Shown here piece after piece: positions 45,787 through 57,141 of a DNA stretch of 64,000 nucleotides. The position numbers were made by a program, and so were the translations under genes. The notes beneath the pieces are model-generated. The model had not been told where the DNA came from. It worked only from the letters and a program-made list of their open reading frames with translations, and did not search any database. The stretch comes from Boletus sp. NGJ. Taxonomy: Eukaryota; Basidiomycota; Agaricomycetes; Boletales; Boletaceae. The number at the start of each line of letters is the position of its first letter. Positions within the stretch are counted from its first letter, which is position 1. The stretch covers positions 1-64,000 of the forward strand of contig JAGTXK010000028.1 of NCBI GenBank assembly GCA_019096195.1. Reading direction: 5' to 3'.

Positions 45787-47318
45787 TTAGAATTTCTTCC
45801 AGCAAACGAGGATCACGGTCGGCGTATTGGGGGAGTGGATGTATGTAACAGCGATATTTCCAATGGTTTTCCGCATGTTCACCAGGACCTCCCTCGCGTC
45901 CAGAGGCAAACAAAAATCACGGAGGTCCGGGCAACATTCGAGGAGGGCCGACAACCCTTTGAAGGTGAGATACTTGACCAATCGCCAAGGGTGTTCTTCT
46001 ACATATTGTCTACGATTTAAATGCAGGACCTGGAGTGAGGCCCAGTTGCGCGTCAAGGATAGCAAGTCGTCGTCGTCGATAGAAAACCAGCGGCCGAGAT
46101 CAATAACCAGTTCACGGAGGTGGGATAGGGAAGTGAGGGGACGAAGCGTGTCGTACGTGAGATGGTAGTGCGTGACTGGCTCGTCGGATTCCCTAGGAGC
46201 AGAACGGAGCCCATCCACGTCAACGCGATCGGGCATGACGGGCGTGAGCCTGATTGATCGGAGGGAACGTGTGCGCTGGCGAGACGCCAATGCACTAAAA
46301 AAGGTAAAGGCAGCGTCAGTGGTAGGTGTGGAACGGTGGCGGAGCACGAAGGAGCGGAACATCTGGTCCTGGGTTCGTAGCAAGGTCGTGACGAAATCGA
46401 GATCCCATGCTTCCAAGGACAGTTTCTCGACATTGCGAAATGGTGTGATGTCAGATGGAATGCAAATTTGGTGTAAACTGGATATGTCAGGATGGAGTGC
46501 TAGTGCTAATCGTATGAATGTTGGGGACATGATGATGTGTGTCAGGGCAACGTCGTTGATGGGAACGGAAAGGTCGAGAGATTCGAGATGCTTGTAGCGA
46601 GGGATGGCCCGAGAGAGTGTTCCAATGGTCGTAGTAGATACTTGCTTGGGTCTAGCAACATTGATGACAATGGACTTCAAATCCGGACAAAGGGAAGGGT
46701 AGCTGGCAAAAAACGATTGCATTCTTTCGTCATCCGCATCGCTCAGGGCGACGTCCAGGGAAATGAGTGAGGGGCTCAGAAATCGCTGGATGAATTTGAT
46801 GGAAAGAAATGGGTTAATCCCCGAACGCCACTTGAGTACCCTCAAGTTTGGCACGAGCAGAGAAGGGTGTGAGCTGGTAGATCGCAAAAACGACAGAGAA
46901 AACTGGCCAATAGGGCCAATGCTGAGTTCCCTGATCCGATGCGAATACCGATGAATGATGTCCCATTCAGCCGCAGATGGTGGTGTCTGTCAAGTGGCAG
47001 TGAGCGAAGGTACCAAACTGAAGATCAACGAAAAATAAGTGCCTTTGCCCTTTCTTCATCCAATCCTGTTGCAAAACACTGAGCGAGGGGTTCGAGCGAA
47101 TCCAACCTGCTCCAGAGATGGTCGAGGGAGGGTTCTGAGAATGCACGACATGTCTGAGCTAGGGAGAAAAGCTCCCGACGTGACTTTCTGAATTGTTTAA
47201 GACTCGCTTCTGGTGCAGCAAGACAGTCCAGTATGCAGTGAAATACATCATTCTGAGACAAAGCGTTCCATGTTGCCGTCCGTAAGGAGTCGACAGTGGT
47301 TTGTTTGGAAAGAGTCAT
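45787..47318 (-). CDS. F-box / leucine-rich-repeat-like protein, copy 2
   Basis: Paralogue of the gene at 4340-5972. Exon 1 starts MTLSKQTTVDSLRTATWNAL (chosen start 47318; an in-frame ATG 18 codons upstream would overlap the RAD17 start) and carries FHCILDCLAAPE and QTCRAFSEPSLDHLW. A short intron near 46989-47032 leads to TPPSAAEWDIIHRYSHRIRE, parallel to copy 1, then the leucine-rich part with KFIQRFLSPSLISLDVALSD and FFASYPSLCPDLKS. Both copies share LPLDAREV near the C-terminus, but here the frame ends about 30 residues later while copy 1 continues for about 90, so this copy is shortened or ends in a further small exon. Probable SCF ubiquitin-ligase adaptor with unknown target. Confidence 0.78.
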
Positions 47319-47375
47319 AAAGTTGGACCTAGTATTTGCGAAACTCTTGAGTTTTACTATCCGACATCCCATGTC
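47319..47375. promoter_or_regulatory. 57-bp divergent start region, F-box copy 2 (-) / RAD17 (+)
   Basis: The two start codons are only 57 bp apart, so each gene's promoter or 5' untranslated region must overlap the other gene. Confidence 0.5.
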
Positions 47376-50189
47376 ATGTCACGCAAACCAACCTCCCAGT
47401 CTACACATCCAACATCTAACAAGAACACCAGGAGAACCCTCAAAACCCTCAAGCTCACACGTTGCGATAGCCACGATGACAAGGAACCTCCGTCGAAAAA
47501 GCACCGTGCTGGTTTCACGGTACATCTTCGAAAGGCCTCGGTTTGTCCGTCTAGCGCACTCATTGTCCTTGTCCACCCTCCACAGCTTTCGAACCCTCCC
47601 GTATTCGATTTAACCAAGGATGATACTATCATGGCGTCGAGCTCCCAAGGTTCGACTGGTTCGCAATTAGCAAAGCCTATCCTTCAAAGTCAACAGCCCT
47701 TGGTAGATGTCAAAGGAAAGTGCAAAGAGACTCGGACACTGGGGAATGATGAGGATAATAGTTTATGGGTGGACGAGTACGAGCCCTCGTCCGAGGTAAG
47801 ACGCATTTTGACTTTGCACCACCCTCGATAGCGCGTCGAGGTGCATGTGTCCTTTGCATGGTCATACTGAACTCAAACGATAAAAGGCAGAACTGGCTGT
47901 TCACAAACGAAAAGTAGAGGATGTGCGTCATTGGCTCCTTGAAGCGTTCGAAGGGGGTCCATCAGCGAAACTGCGCAAATACCGTGTACGTGTTCGCCGC
48001 TATGAATCACTGAAGCTGAACATATCTACGGTCTCTCCATGTTCGTAATGCTTTATAGCGCATACTCGCCCTCACAGGTCCAGCTGGGACCGCGAAAACA
48101 TCAACATTGCGCGTCCTATCTAGGGAGCTCGACTTCGATATTCTTGAGTGGCGGAATAGCATGAGTGAACGCGGACCGTCTGCCTTCACAAACGGAGAGC
48201 CTCCTCTGGATGGTAAGTGTGACTTTTGTAAATATTATTGAAACTGTACCACTGAGATCGTCACCCGATACACACTTTTTTTTTGCAGAAGAATTGAATC
48301 TTGACACGGAAACACTCTTCGACAAATTCCAGGCATTCCTGACGCGTGCGACGACTTGCAATAGTGTATTTGGGCATTGCAACATTACTCAGAGACGTCG
48401 CGCCGAGTCGCTTGTGCCGACATACTCACAGAGCCAAACATCCACCCTACGTCCCAGCAAACGCCAGCTCATTCTTTTGGAAGACCTCCCTAACCTTCTT
48501 CACCAACCTACTCAAGTGCGGTTCCAAGCCGCCCTACGGTCCCTATGCATACCTACCCCTAATATGTCGGAACCCCCGGGACCACCGATCGTTATCATCG
48601 TGTCCGACTCAGGTCTTCGTGCTGAGCAGCCCGATGATGACACGTGGGATGGTGGTAGCAACGAGCGGAGGTGGGATAAGAAGGAAGTTTTGGATATCCG
48701 CAACGTTTTAGGACCTGAGTTGCTGACGAGTCCTTATGTGACACGCATAGGGTATGCACATATCGCCATTATGACTTGCATTCCGCTGAACAGCTTTGGC
48801 TGCATATCGTTGTCCAGGTTTAATCCAATAGCCCCCACGTTGATGACGAGAGCACTGCAGGCCCTCCTTGCTTCACATTTCGGATCTTTGGAAGTGCATG
48901 AGAAATTGGGCAAACAGCCTGCCCGTGAAGCCATTGATATCATTGTAGAATCTTCCAGTGGAGACATCCGAAGCGCGATCATGACCCTTCAGTTTGCGTG
49001 TGTTGTAGACCTCCCAACCTCATCGATAAAGTCGAAGGGCAAGGTAAGTCGCAAGAACGTAGACGGAAAGAAGAGGTCAAAAAATGTCCGTGCGATTTTG
49101 GAAGCTGTCACCAGACGCGAGCAAAGTCTAGTGTTGTTTCACTTGATGGGCAAGATCTTGTACAACAAACGTCAGAGTGGCGTTTTGGGCTCACGCAGCT
49201 GTCACTGATGCCACGCCTCCTATCCAGGTAAATTTGACTCTCCCTCATCCCACCTATCAGCCAAGGATGCCGCGAAAGAGCGTGACTTGGATATGCAACT
49301 AATCGATCCGCCACCTCTGCCGATGTGGCTCTCGCAGAACAACCGGAAAGCAAGTCGAGTGTGCATAGAGGTAAGCTTCTCTGAGAGCATTTGGTGTGAC
49401 TCGCGACTCATGACTTTTCCTCGCGGTCCAGACGCTCGCTGCGGAATCACCTATTGACTCATCTCTACTTGGAATGTATATTCATCAAAACTATACTCAG
49501 TTCTGCACGGATATCGATCAATGCGATGGTGTCTGCGAAGGATTGAGTTGGGTTGACTCCATAGGCGGGGTGAGCTCTCCCCTTTCGCAGGTTTCATCAT
49601 CCTTTGTCCATTGCACATGCTGATCAGGTCTTTGGCCTTTCAGGCTCAATCCGCAAACTCACCATATGCATTCCCCACCCTGACGCTTTCTACACTTCAC
49701 TCGCTTCCAACACCCGTACCGCGAAATGGACAGAAAGTGTGCAAACCCACATGGTTCGATGTTCGTACCAAGGAGCTTGGGGCATCGGACGCGGTCGGGG
49801 ATGTTCTTGGGTGGCTCGGGAAAGGCGTGGTCGTCGATGGCGATGCGGACCAAGGGGCATCGTCGATCTCAGTAGGCAAGTGGACTCACACTAATGTTGC
49901 GACGGAGCTCGGGGGCTGGCTGCGTGCACTCGATCGATGTAGTGGTGGTACTGGACCGATGGGAAGCAAGCGACAAGGATGGCCGCACCCACAGCCGCCG
50001 CGGACACATTGCCTTTTCACACATTTACCATGGACTCTTGGGGCTGCTGAGGGAGACGCGCTGGGAGAGAACGAGGAGGGGGAGGGGGAGGGGGATGCAG
50101 ACGAGGATGTGAGAGCGCCCGGTGGGATGCGAGATGGAAAAGAGAGGAAGGGGTGGTTGGACGACGATGACATCGAAAATGTGGAATGA
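47376..50189 (+). CDS. RAD17: Checkpoint clamp loader RAD17/Rad24
   Basis: Large subunit that, with Rfc2-5, loads the 9-1-1 clamp at damaged DNA. Start MSRKPTSQSTHPTSNKN, a basic nuclear-type N-terminus; an intron probably lies near 47518-47583. LWVDEYEPSSE then, after an intron, AELAVHKRKVEDVRHWLLEA is the Rad17 entry motif. Walker A is LTGPAGTAKTSTLRVL (about 48068-48115; the second-last glycine of the usual GxGK is Ala). The Rad17-type Walker B is LILLEDLPNLL (48465-48500). VIIVSDSGLRAEQ, RNVLGPELLTSPYVTRIGFN (across an intron), EIVESSSGDIRSAIMTLQF follow. C-terminal exons end in an acidic tail with EGDALGENEEGEGEGDADED and WLDDDDIENVE. At least eight introns. Looks intact; neighbours do not suggest co-function. 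Confidence 0.9.
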
Positions 50190-50370
50190 ACGAAATGAAG
50201 CCTGGTAACGTTGTCGGTGCTTACTGTATTGTAGTGGAACGTTGGTGCAATCAAAGTCTTTTACTGTAATTTAGCTTGTTCACAGCGCGAAACCTAACCG
50301 CGGCTATATTCGGCCCGGATGTACACGGATCAGTACTAACTACGTACCGACGTTGTTAGTACGTCCAAGA

Positions 50371-52163
50371 ATGTTCGTTTTGACACGAAGAGGACTCGCA
50401 CAACAAATTCATACCCTCAATGTTACTCGGGGCTCTCCAAAACATGTGCGAGTAACTTTCGCCAGCCTTCCAGGTCGTGACATAAAACGCATTGTCCAAG
50501 CAAGGTTTCAATCGACCACATCACACGGTGAACCACACGTGCCTAGATCCTGGCTACAACGTCGAAGCAGCATCCGCGTATCTACGCTTTTCACCGCTTT
50601 GCTCGCATTCGGCGCAGGTGCAACGGCACTCGGTCTGTGCGTGGTCTCAGTCACACAATCAAGGCTCCCTGCACTAACTTTCTTTGCTTTTACTCGAATA
50701 TCCGGGAACCTGGATGACATCCCTGCTTGCGACGCGCGCAAAACGATCGTGTCCGTTGAAAACACAGCTACGAGATTTACACCTCGTTCACGCTATGGCC
50801 GATAGAGGTCCGTAAAGACTTGCGTGCTGGGATAAGAGCCAAAAAACAGGGTGACTATGCTCTGAGCGAACGATTCCTTGCTCGGTGCGTCCGCGTTTTA
50901 ATTTTAATTTTAATTTTTTCATTCATGTCGTCTCTACTCGGTTCTTGGTTCTTACCCGTGCCATGCATACAGTGCATTACAAACTGCCCTGGCACTCCCA
51001 TTGTCGGCGCTCGGCTCGGACCCGTACCTCAAGTTATCAGGGATCGCCGCTGTCTTGGCACAAGTGTCACCCGAACGACGTGCGAAAGAGGTGCTGCAAA
51101 GCGTGTGGAGCAAAGGTGATATCTCCAGCTCCCCGTCGTCTACTTCCCCCGGGGGTGAGGGTGACAGCAGGAACGAGTCAAACGACGACTGGGCGACGTA
51201 CACGCTCACGAACGAGGAGCGCCTCCGCAGAGTTGCCGTCGCGTGCAAGCTTGCGGAACTGTGCGCGAACGAAGATGGGGAGGAAGAGGAAAAGTGGCTT
51301 GTGTGGGCGGTCGAGGAGGTTCTTTGGCTGGCGGGCGTTGGTGTACAGAAGACGAACAACGGGGAATCCACGGGCGGTACGGCCCGTTCTATCAGCACGT
51401 CGACAGCTGTCGTGCTTGCAGAGCTTGAGCTGCCGTCTTGGATGCGCAGAGTCGACCTCGGTGCACCACTCGCCGCGCTTGGATCGGTGTACGCACGCAA
51501 GGGAAACATTGAGTGAGTCCAACGCATTGTTTGCCCAGCGCCTTGCCCAGCGCCATGGACGCCAGCATACGAACTCATCGAAAAGGTATGCCATGCCACT
51601 TTATTTACAGGCCATATCGCTCCTTCTCCCACCGAACAACATGCAGAACGTGAACATTGAAGATCGTTGTGAGGGTACGTCTGCTCTTTTGCAACCGCTT
51701 AATATGCTCCAGACAGACCCGACGTCTACCCGTAGCTGCACAACTCATGAACAACCTCTCGGAACTGATCATGCGACGGCCACCCTCACCCGAGATTAGA
51801 CACCAGGCAGAAGCCTGGGCACGTCAGGCCTATGGATTGATTGAGCGCGTGCAGGAGATACCCATGCCTCGGACGGGATGGTTCAGCTCCAGCAGTGAGC
51901 AGAGCAGAGAGGTCTGCGATCAGGTATTGGGCGTCGTCTTGTTTAATCTTGGCATGTTGAGGGAGGTGAGGATTTTCACTCATTGTCTGACAGGCTCGAG
52001 TTAATCTTCCGACAAATGGTAGATGGACGAGGACCAGGCCACTGCACGTTCCTTGTACGAGCAGAGCCTAAAGCAGTGTGAAAAAGTCGGGATGAAGGAA
52101 GGGGTGATGCAAACCAAGCAAGCATTGAGAAGAGTCGGCCGTGCCGGCGGGAACGCTGTGTAG
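50371..52163 (+). CDS. TPR protein of the mitochondrial inner membrane, Mgr3/TTC19-like
   Basis: The N-terminus MFVLTRRGLAQQIHTLNVTR and onward to ARFQSTT is a mitochondrial presequence; a membrane helix follows (STLFTALLAFGAGATALGL). After an intron: YEIYTSFTLWPIEVRKDLRA, then TPR-like helices AGIRAKKQGDYALSERFLAR and ALQTALALPLSALGSDPYLK, LRRVAVACKLAELCANED, APLAALGSVYARKGNIE, and near the end DEDQATARSLYEQSLKQCEK. The layout (presequence, one helix, TPRs facing the intermembrane space) matches Mgr3, an adaptor of the Yme1 i-AAA protease, and TTC19. An intron at about 50888-50972 holds a (TTTTAA)3 microsatellite. Stop at 52161-52163. Family assignment is moderate; TPR and mitochondrial targeting are clearer than the exact orthologue. 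Confidence 0.65.
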
Positions 52164-53675
52164 TCCTTTTATGCGAGTCCTCGCGAGCAACGGGCGTGCA
52201 TCTGACAGTGTATAGCCCATGGAAATTGGGGTAAGCCGATGTGGTTGCACATAGTAGACACGGAGAAAGTCCACATCGGGTTGACAACCCCCGGAAAGCT
52301 AAGTTAAGTTGTGCGAGACTTCGAACGGGACTATCTTTGGTGACAGATGATGTTGCCAGCCCGATCGAGATGTGAGCGAAAGATAGGCGTGTAAACTGCC
52401 CACGAGTACCCTCAGTCCAAGCGCGAGGCCACGCGCTCGTTCCACCATTGGGAACACCATTCTCACGTACTTCGAACGAAAAAGGGCCAAGACGAATCAC
52501 CATGGTCATTCCGCGTGCCCCAGCCTCTGACACTTGCATATTCGCTCTGCGAGCTGGCTGATGTCACCATGGACAGTCGCAATGGTGCTCAGGGAAGTTA
52601 CGGAACTTCTTATCCATGGGTTGGGCGGCATGAGCATCCCCATGTTGGGCATGTTCATCATGCCTATCAGCGCCATGCTACCCATACCACCTAGTGATAC
52701 ACGCTCCCCCCAACTCCCTCCGCCGTATACGCCTCCACCACTCCCATTCTTCGCCTGCCGTTTGCGTCGCTTGGTGGGTAACATTCATCCGACACACTTA
52801 TTTCGCAATGAGAGCGCGTTGATGTGAAGCGAGGTACGCAGGATCGCTGCTGAACTGAAGTGGAATTGTTGGGGTCATGCCACTATCCAGGTCGCATCGT
52901 CCGGTGGACACCATTCTTCATTGTCACGTTGATCGCTGGATTGCGACCACACAGACCCACGTCATCGTCGTCATGCACCAGCGGCCTACGGCTATTCGAG
53001 GACCTCGCCAGCTCGAGGAGGACATGGCTACAAGCGTCGCGGGCGGAGGCCGCGAAAGACCCTCGGACGCGCTGATAACCAAGGCACGTGACGTGGCGCG
53101 GAGCGACTGGACTTGTAGTCCTCCTTGACCGAAGGGGAGTCTGATATCGAGTGGATGGGGGGCACGTGTAGAATGCGGTAGGAATTCTACGACGCCGATG
53201 ACCTGGCAGCGGAAGAGAAAGCCACTGCGTCTGACTTGTCGTTTCGAGCAGCGGGACTTAACGATCGTTTGGCGGACGTTGTCGAGCGCCTGTGTCAGGC
53301 TGCGACGAAAGCGCGACATTGAAGAGGCTTTTGGAAGCGGGTGAAAGGCGAGGCCGATGTCTCGGCGGTACTTACTGTAAAGTGTGGAAGGTTTACGTTC
53401 CCGCGCGATGGGGGTCATAGGGTGACTAGTGACAGATGCTGACTCTTCACCAATGTTCTGATGCGGCTAAGGGTGGCAGAGAAGTAAGTACGGTTGGTTT
53501 GCAACCATCAGCAACAGAAACAATGATCACCCCAATCAATATAAGACGACTACGCTGGAGGCAACACAGTCGGTGAGAAACAAGTTCAACCTTGCCACGA
53601 GTTAGTAGCGTTATCGCACCAGCTGGAGAGAAAACACCGTGTTCGCGTTCACCAGAAGGAACGACGAATGCGTTA
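52164..53675. other. Gap of 1.5 kb, possible minus-strand gene not supported
   Basis: Minus-strand frames at 52506-52784 (glycine/methionine-rich, MGSMALIGMMNMPNMGML) and 52924-53418 (164 codons, arginine-rich) are open, but equally long frames exist in antisense and no domain is visible. CpG content is high as in genes. Left end is the 3' flank of the TPR gene; right end abuts the pogo element. Confidence 0.3.
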
Positions 53676-56247
53676 CAGTTGATATGCTCATAATGCATAA
53701 GGTCGGGACCCGCCAAAACCTAATGCATTACCATGGTTATGCAAGACGGCGATGCGTGACAAGGGTGACTCATCACTGTCACAACTTATCCCGGGCCTTC
53801 GACTACGCTACTTGTTACATGTATCTATCCAAAGTCGTCTGCTTCGCATCATTAAACTCCTGTCGCCGTAAGTGTGCACAAAAAACGACACAGCTGCTTC
53901 GACGACTCGAAGATGTCCTCGGCCTCAGCATACTCCAACACTGCGCCTGCAAGTTGCTCGCATAACGACATTGCCTGAACCCTTGTGACACATGGCTCCG
54001 GGTTATCCTCTTCGTCTGAGTCGATCTCGATGACCTCGCCCCTCGCCACAGCTATCTCGTGGTGCACCACATCTACAATCTCTTCCTCACCTTTCTCGCC
54101 ACCTGAGAAAATCTCCATTTCACGAATCTCGATCTCTTCGGGAGGATCCAGGACATCATCCACAGTCGGTAGGGTGTCAAAGATGCGGTTTCGTGCTTTG
54201 AGATCTTTGATGGATTGGGTGAGTTCATCCTGTATTGATTTGAGTTGAGGGACTTGGAGGTCCTTTGGGCCAAGTGGAATTCGGATTTTGAGTCCTGGTC
54301 GGCGGATGGCTGCTTGCTCGAGAGGTTTGATGGCCATTAGAGCAGCCTGAACATCCCCCTCAGCATTCATGACAGCCTGGAGGGCTGGTTGCCAGTCTGT
54401 GTCAATGAAACGGCCACCGAGATGAGCTTGAAGGTGAATTTCAGCATTTGGTAGTGAGAGGTCTGTTGTTGCAAATTCATGGATAATCTTCCATGCGAGA
54501 GGGTCAGCATGTGGGGTTGTTGATTGGGATGATGAGGGTAAGTTGACAAAGGACTCGGAATCCAACCCGCCATCCACAATATAGGTTTCACTGTCAAAGA
54601 TAAAATTAAAATAAGTAACAGTCTGAGACATGCCAGTGAATGTGTGGCTTATGGCTGAATACATGCGTGATTCCAACAGTTTCGGATGGTCTCTGGCGTT
54701 ACACAACTCCATGCCTTGTTTGCCATTACCATAGCTTCGAGAAGGTCTGTCTTGTAGATCTTGCATTCACTGGCCTCGTCCAGATCGATTGCTCGCTTAT
54801 TAAAGTTATGATGGTATAAGGCCTTGAAGCATCGTATGATGCCAGTATCACAGGGTTGGATGAATGCTGTCATGTTTGGCTCAAAATATTCAAGCTGAAT
54901 GTTCGATGGTTCATATGATATGAAGTGCCCAGAGAAATTGTCGACCAATAGAATAATATTCCGGTTTTCTCGCTTCATCTTAATGTCGAGCTTTTTCACC
55001 CACCTGGCAACACAATTGTTAGTGAACCAAACATAGGCCCAGGCTAAATGATCTCACTCCTCAAAAAGCTCTGAGGTTATCCAGGCCTTCTTGTTGTTAC
55101 GGTAATAAAATCCACATTCCTCAGGGGTTTTCTTTTTAAAGCATTGTGGCTTGGCTGCCTTGCCAACAAAAAACAGATCGAGTTTCTCACTGCCATCTGC
55201 GTTGCATGCGACTGCAATGGTAATTCAGAATTTTTTTTTTTATACCACTCATTTGCTTCATAGCAAGGCCACGGTCAGGTGGAGCACTAGAAACAGTTTG
55301 TAAATAAAGTTTGATAAGATAACAACAGAGCTTACTGGGGATTGAATGATGTTTCATCCATGTTGAAGCAGTCACATGGAGCATAGTTTGCAAGAAGTTG
55401 TCAGCACCATACTTGATTGGCTTCAACAGCATCAAGGTCAACTGAAGCAGCCTCCCCATGTCGGCGAATTTCGTGAAGTTTGTAGGTGTTACAAAATGAT
55501 TGCACCCAGCTTTCCCCCAATAGTCTCTCAGTCTCAGGAACTTGAAACTTGTCCTCAAATCTCTTTCGCTTGTCCCTCAGCATTGGACCTGAGACAGTCT
55601 CACCTCTCTGAGCCATATCCCGCACCCAAAGTACAAGTGCACGTTTGACATCAGGCCTGGTAACAACCCGAGGCCTCTTCGATGACAAAGCAGTGGGGTT
55701 GTCATTAGCACGAGCCTCCATATTGTGGCATTCTCAAAGCTTGCGAGATAAGGTTGATTGATTGAAGATCAGGGCACCTTCATGGCGTGTCTGGAAGTGC
55801 TCTACAATGCCAGCTTGGGAAATATCTGGGTGTGTGTCAATGTAAGCATAAACCAACAGCCAGTCTGCAAGAGTAAGGTTTTGGCGCCATGATGTTTGCT
55901 TTGGCAGCTGTGCGGAGGTTGCAGGCCCATCTTGGGTATGCTTCTGCTGTTTCACCAGCAGGCGATTGGTGGGTTTTTCTTGAGGCTTCCGTTTCACATG
56001 GAGCATTTTGATGTTGGGAATTTTGTTACTGTGAGAAATGGCAAGATTCGTGTTTACAGTACAAAATTTTCAGTTTGTCTACCCTGATAGCTCCATCATA
56101 ATGCATATGTACCCATAGCTACCCAATGCATTATGCAATATGCATTAGTTCATCCACTTTGGCTGGGCCCAACACGGAACCCCCCAAAATGCAATGCAGT
56201 ATGACAGATATACATTACTACCATATGCATTATGAGCATATCAACTG
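53676..56247 (-). mobile_element. Pogo-like DNA transposon with 24-bp terminal inverted repeats
   Basis: The left end at 53676-53699 starts CAGTTGATATGCTCATAATG and continues CATA; the right end 56224-56247 is its exact reverse complement. TA dinucleotides flank both ends (53674-53675 and 56248-56249), the standard target duplication of the Tc1/mariner/pogo group. Length 2572 bp. It carries a single minus-strand DDE_1 transposase gene. Element borders are therefore secure. Confidence 0.92.
53852..56006 (-). CDS. Pogo/Tigger-type DDE_1 transposase with CENP-B-like DNA-binding domain
   Basis: Cuts and pastes the surrounding element. N-terminus: MLHVKRKPQEKPTN, then a helix-turn-helix with WRQNLTLADWLLVYAYIDTH and FNQSTLSRKL; second CENP-B type domain VTRPDVKRALVLWVRDM...SGPMLRDKRKRFEDKF and LGESWVQSFCNTYKLHEIRR. 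Catalytic part: CDCFNMDETSFNP (first Asp), an intron near 55280-55340, PPDRGLAMKQMSG, ADGSEKLDLFFVGKAAKPQC, CGFYYRNNKKAWITSELFEE, IILLVDNFSGH (second Asp), FEPNMTAFIQPCDTGIIRCF (third Asp in QPCD). A long acidic C-terminal region follows to the stop at 53852. One in-frame TGA interrupts the reading between NQVWC and QLLANYAP (about 55398), probably from CGA, and TGA follows LFEE near 55057 where TGG is expected. So the gene is nearly whole but likely inactive. Confidence 0.85.
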
Positions 56248-56674
56248 TACTACCTTGGAGCTTGTTCCACCCACGGCCTGCTCCTTGACTCACGCCACAA
56301 GCCCACAACATCAAGGTACATACTTACTACTATTGCATGTACTAGAACTGATTTAGATGGTGTATTGAATTGGATAAGTACCATCTGAGGCCATTATTAC
56401 ATATTCGAGAACCTGGTCCATGTGCCAGGCAATAATGCTAGCAGCTTGTATTTCAACATTCAACACATCCCCTCAACTCCAGCCTCCTTCACCAGAGAAG
56501 ATGAGTCGAATTTTTGAATGAGAGCTTGCCACGTTTTTGTTACTTTGTGATACATAACAGTGAATCCACTGAACCTGATGGGGTCTCAGTTCAGTCTGCT
56601 TCCGCAGGTCGGGTGCCAGCTCTTCTGCATGGTAAAGATTGAAGTCAATAGTTGAGAGTGTTTGTAACACTGTG
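56248..56674. other. Spacer between pogo and CACTA elements
   Basis: A minus-strand frame (56473-56670) shows no domain. Contains AT-rich sequence; may be part of an older mobile element. Nothing else supportable. Confidence 0.3.
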
Positions 56675-56900
56675 CACTATTGTCGTGGTTAGTATATGCC
56701 AGCGTCCGCCAATACAAACCAGTGTCTCCTGTGACACTGATGTGGACATTTTCGATGGTGTGATGTAGTGTCACAGACGCTCCTACAGCAATGTCGTCTC
56801 AATGATTTGGTAGTGTCTGAGACATTATTCAGACGTGTCCTCTCAACTGTAGGGTAGCACTCCATTCACTTCTGAACAGTGTCCGGGAATCTATTAACTA
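56640..56900. repeat. Left subterminal repeats of the CACTA element
   Basis: Repeated AGTGTC/GACAC words: CAGTGTCTCCTGTGACACTG, GTAGTGTCACAGACG, GGTAGTGTCTGAGACATT. These are the usual transposase-binding repeats near CACTA ends. Confidence 0.65.
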
Positions 56901-57141
56901 TCTGACCTTTACAGCAGTGCACTTAATTCGCACTGATGGTGTAGTACGCAGCACAAAACAATAGTAATACATTCCAAAAAAAGACACATACATCTGTGAG
57001 CAGGCTACAAGAAATTGAACAAATTTGTTACAAAAGGAATACAGACGATTGCAGATGATCATGGGCCTGCGTTGTGATGGAAAGGTTTTGCAGATGATTG
57101 TGGGCTTGCATTGTGATGGAAAGCTTGCAGGGCGAACAGGC

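Noticed and set aside
52924-53418. 164-codon minus-strand frame as a gene
   Set aside because: Arginine-rich, no domain, antisense frames of similar quality; GC-rich DNA yields such frames by chance.
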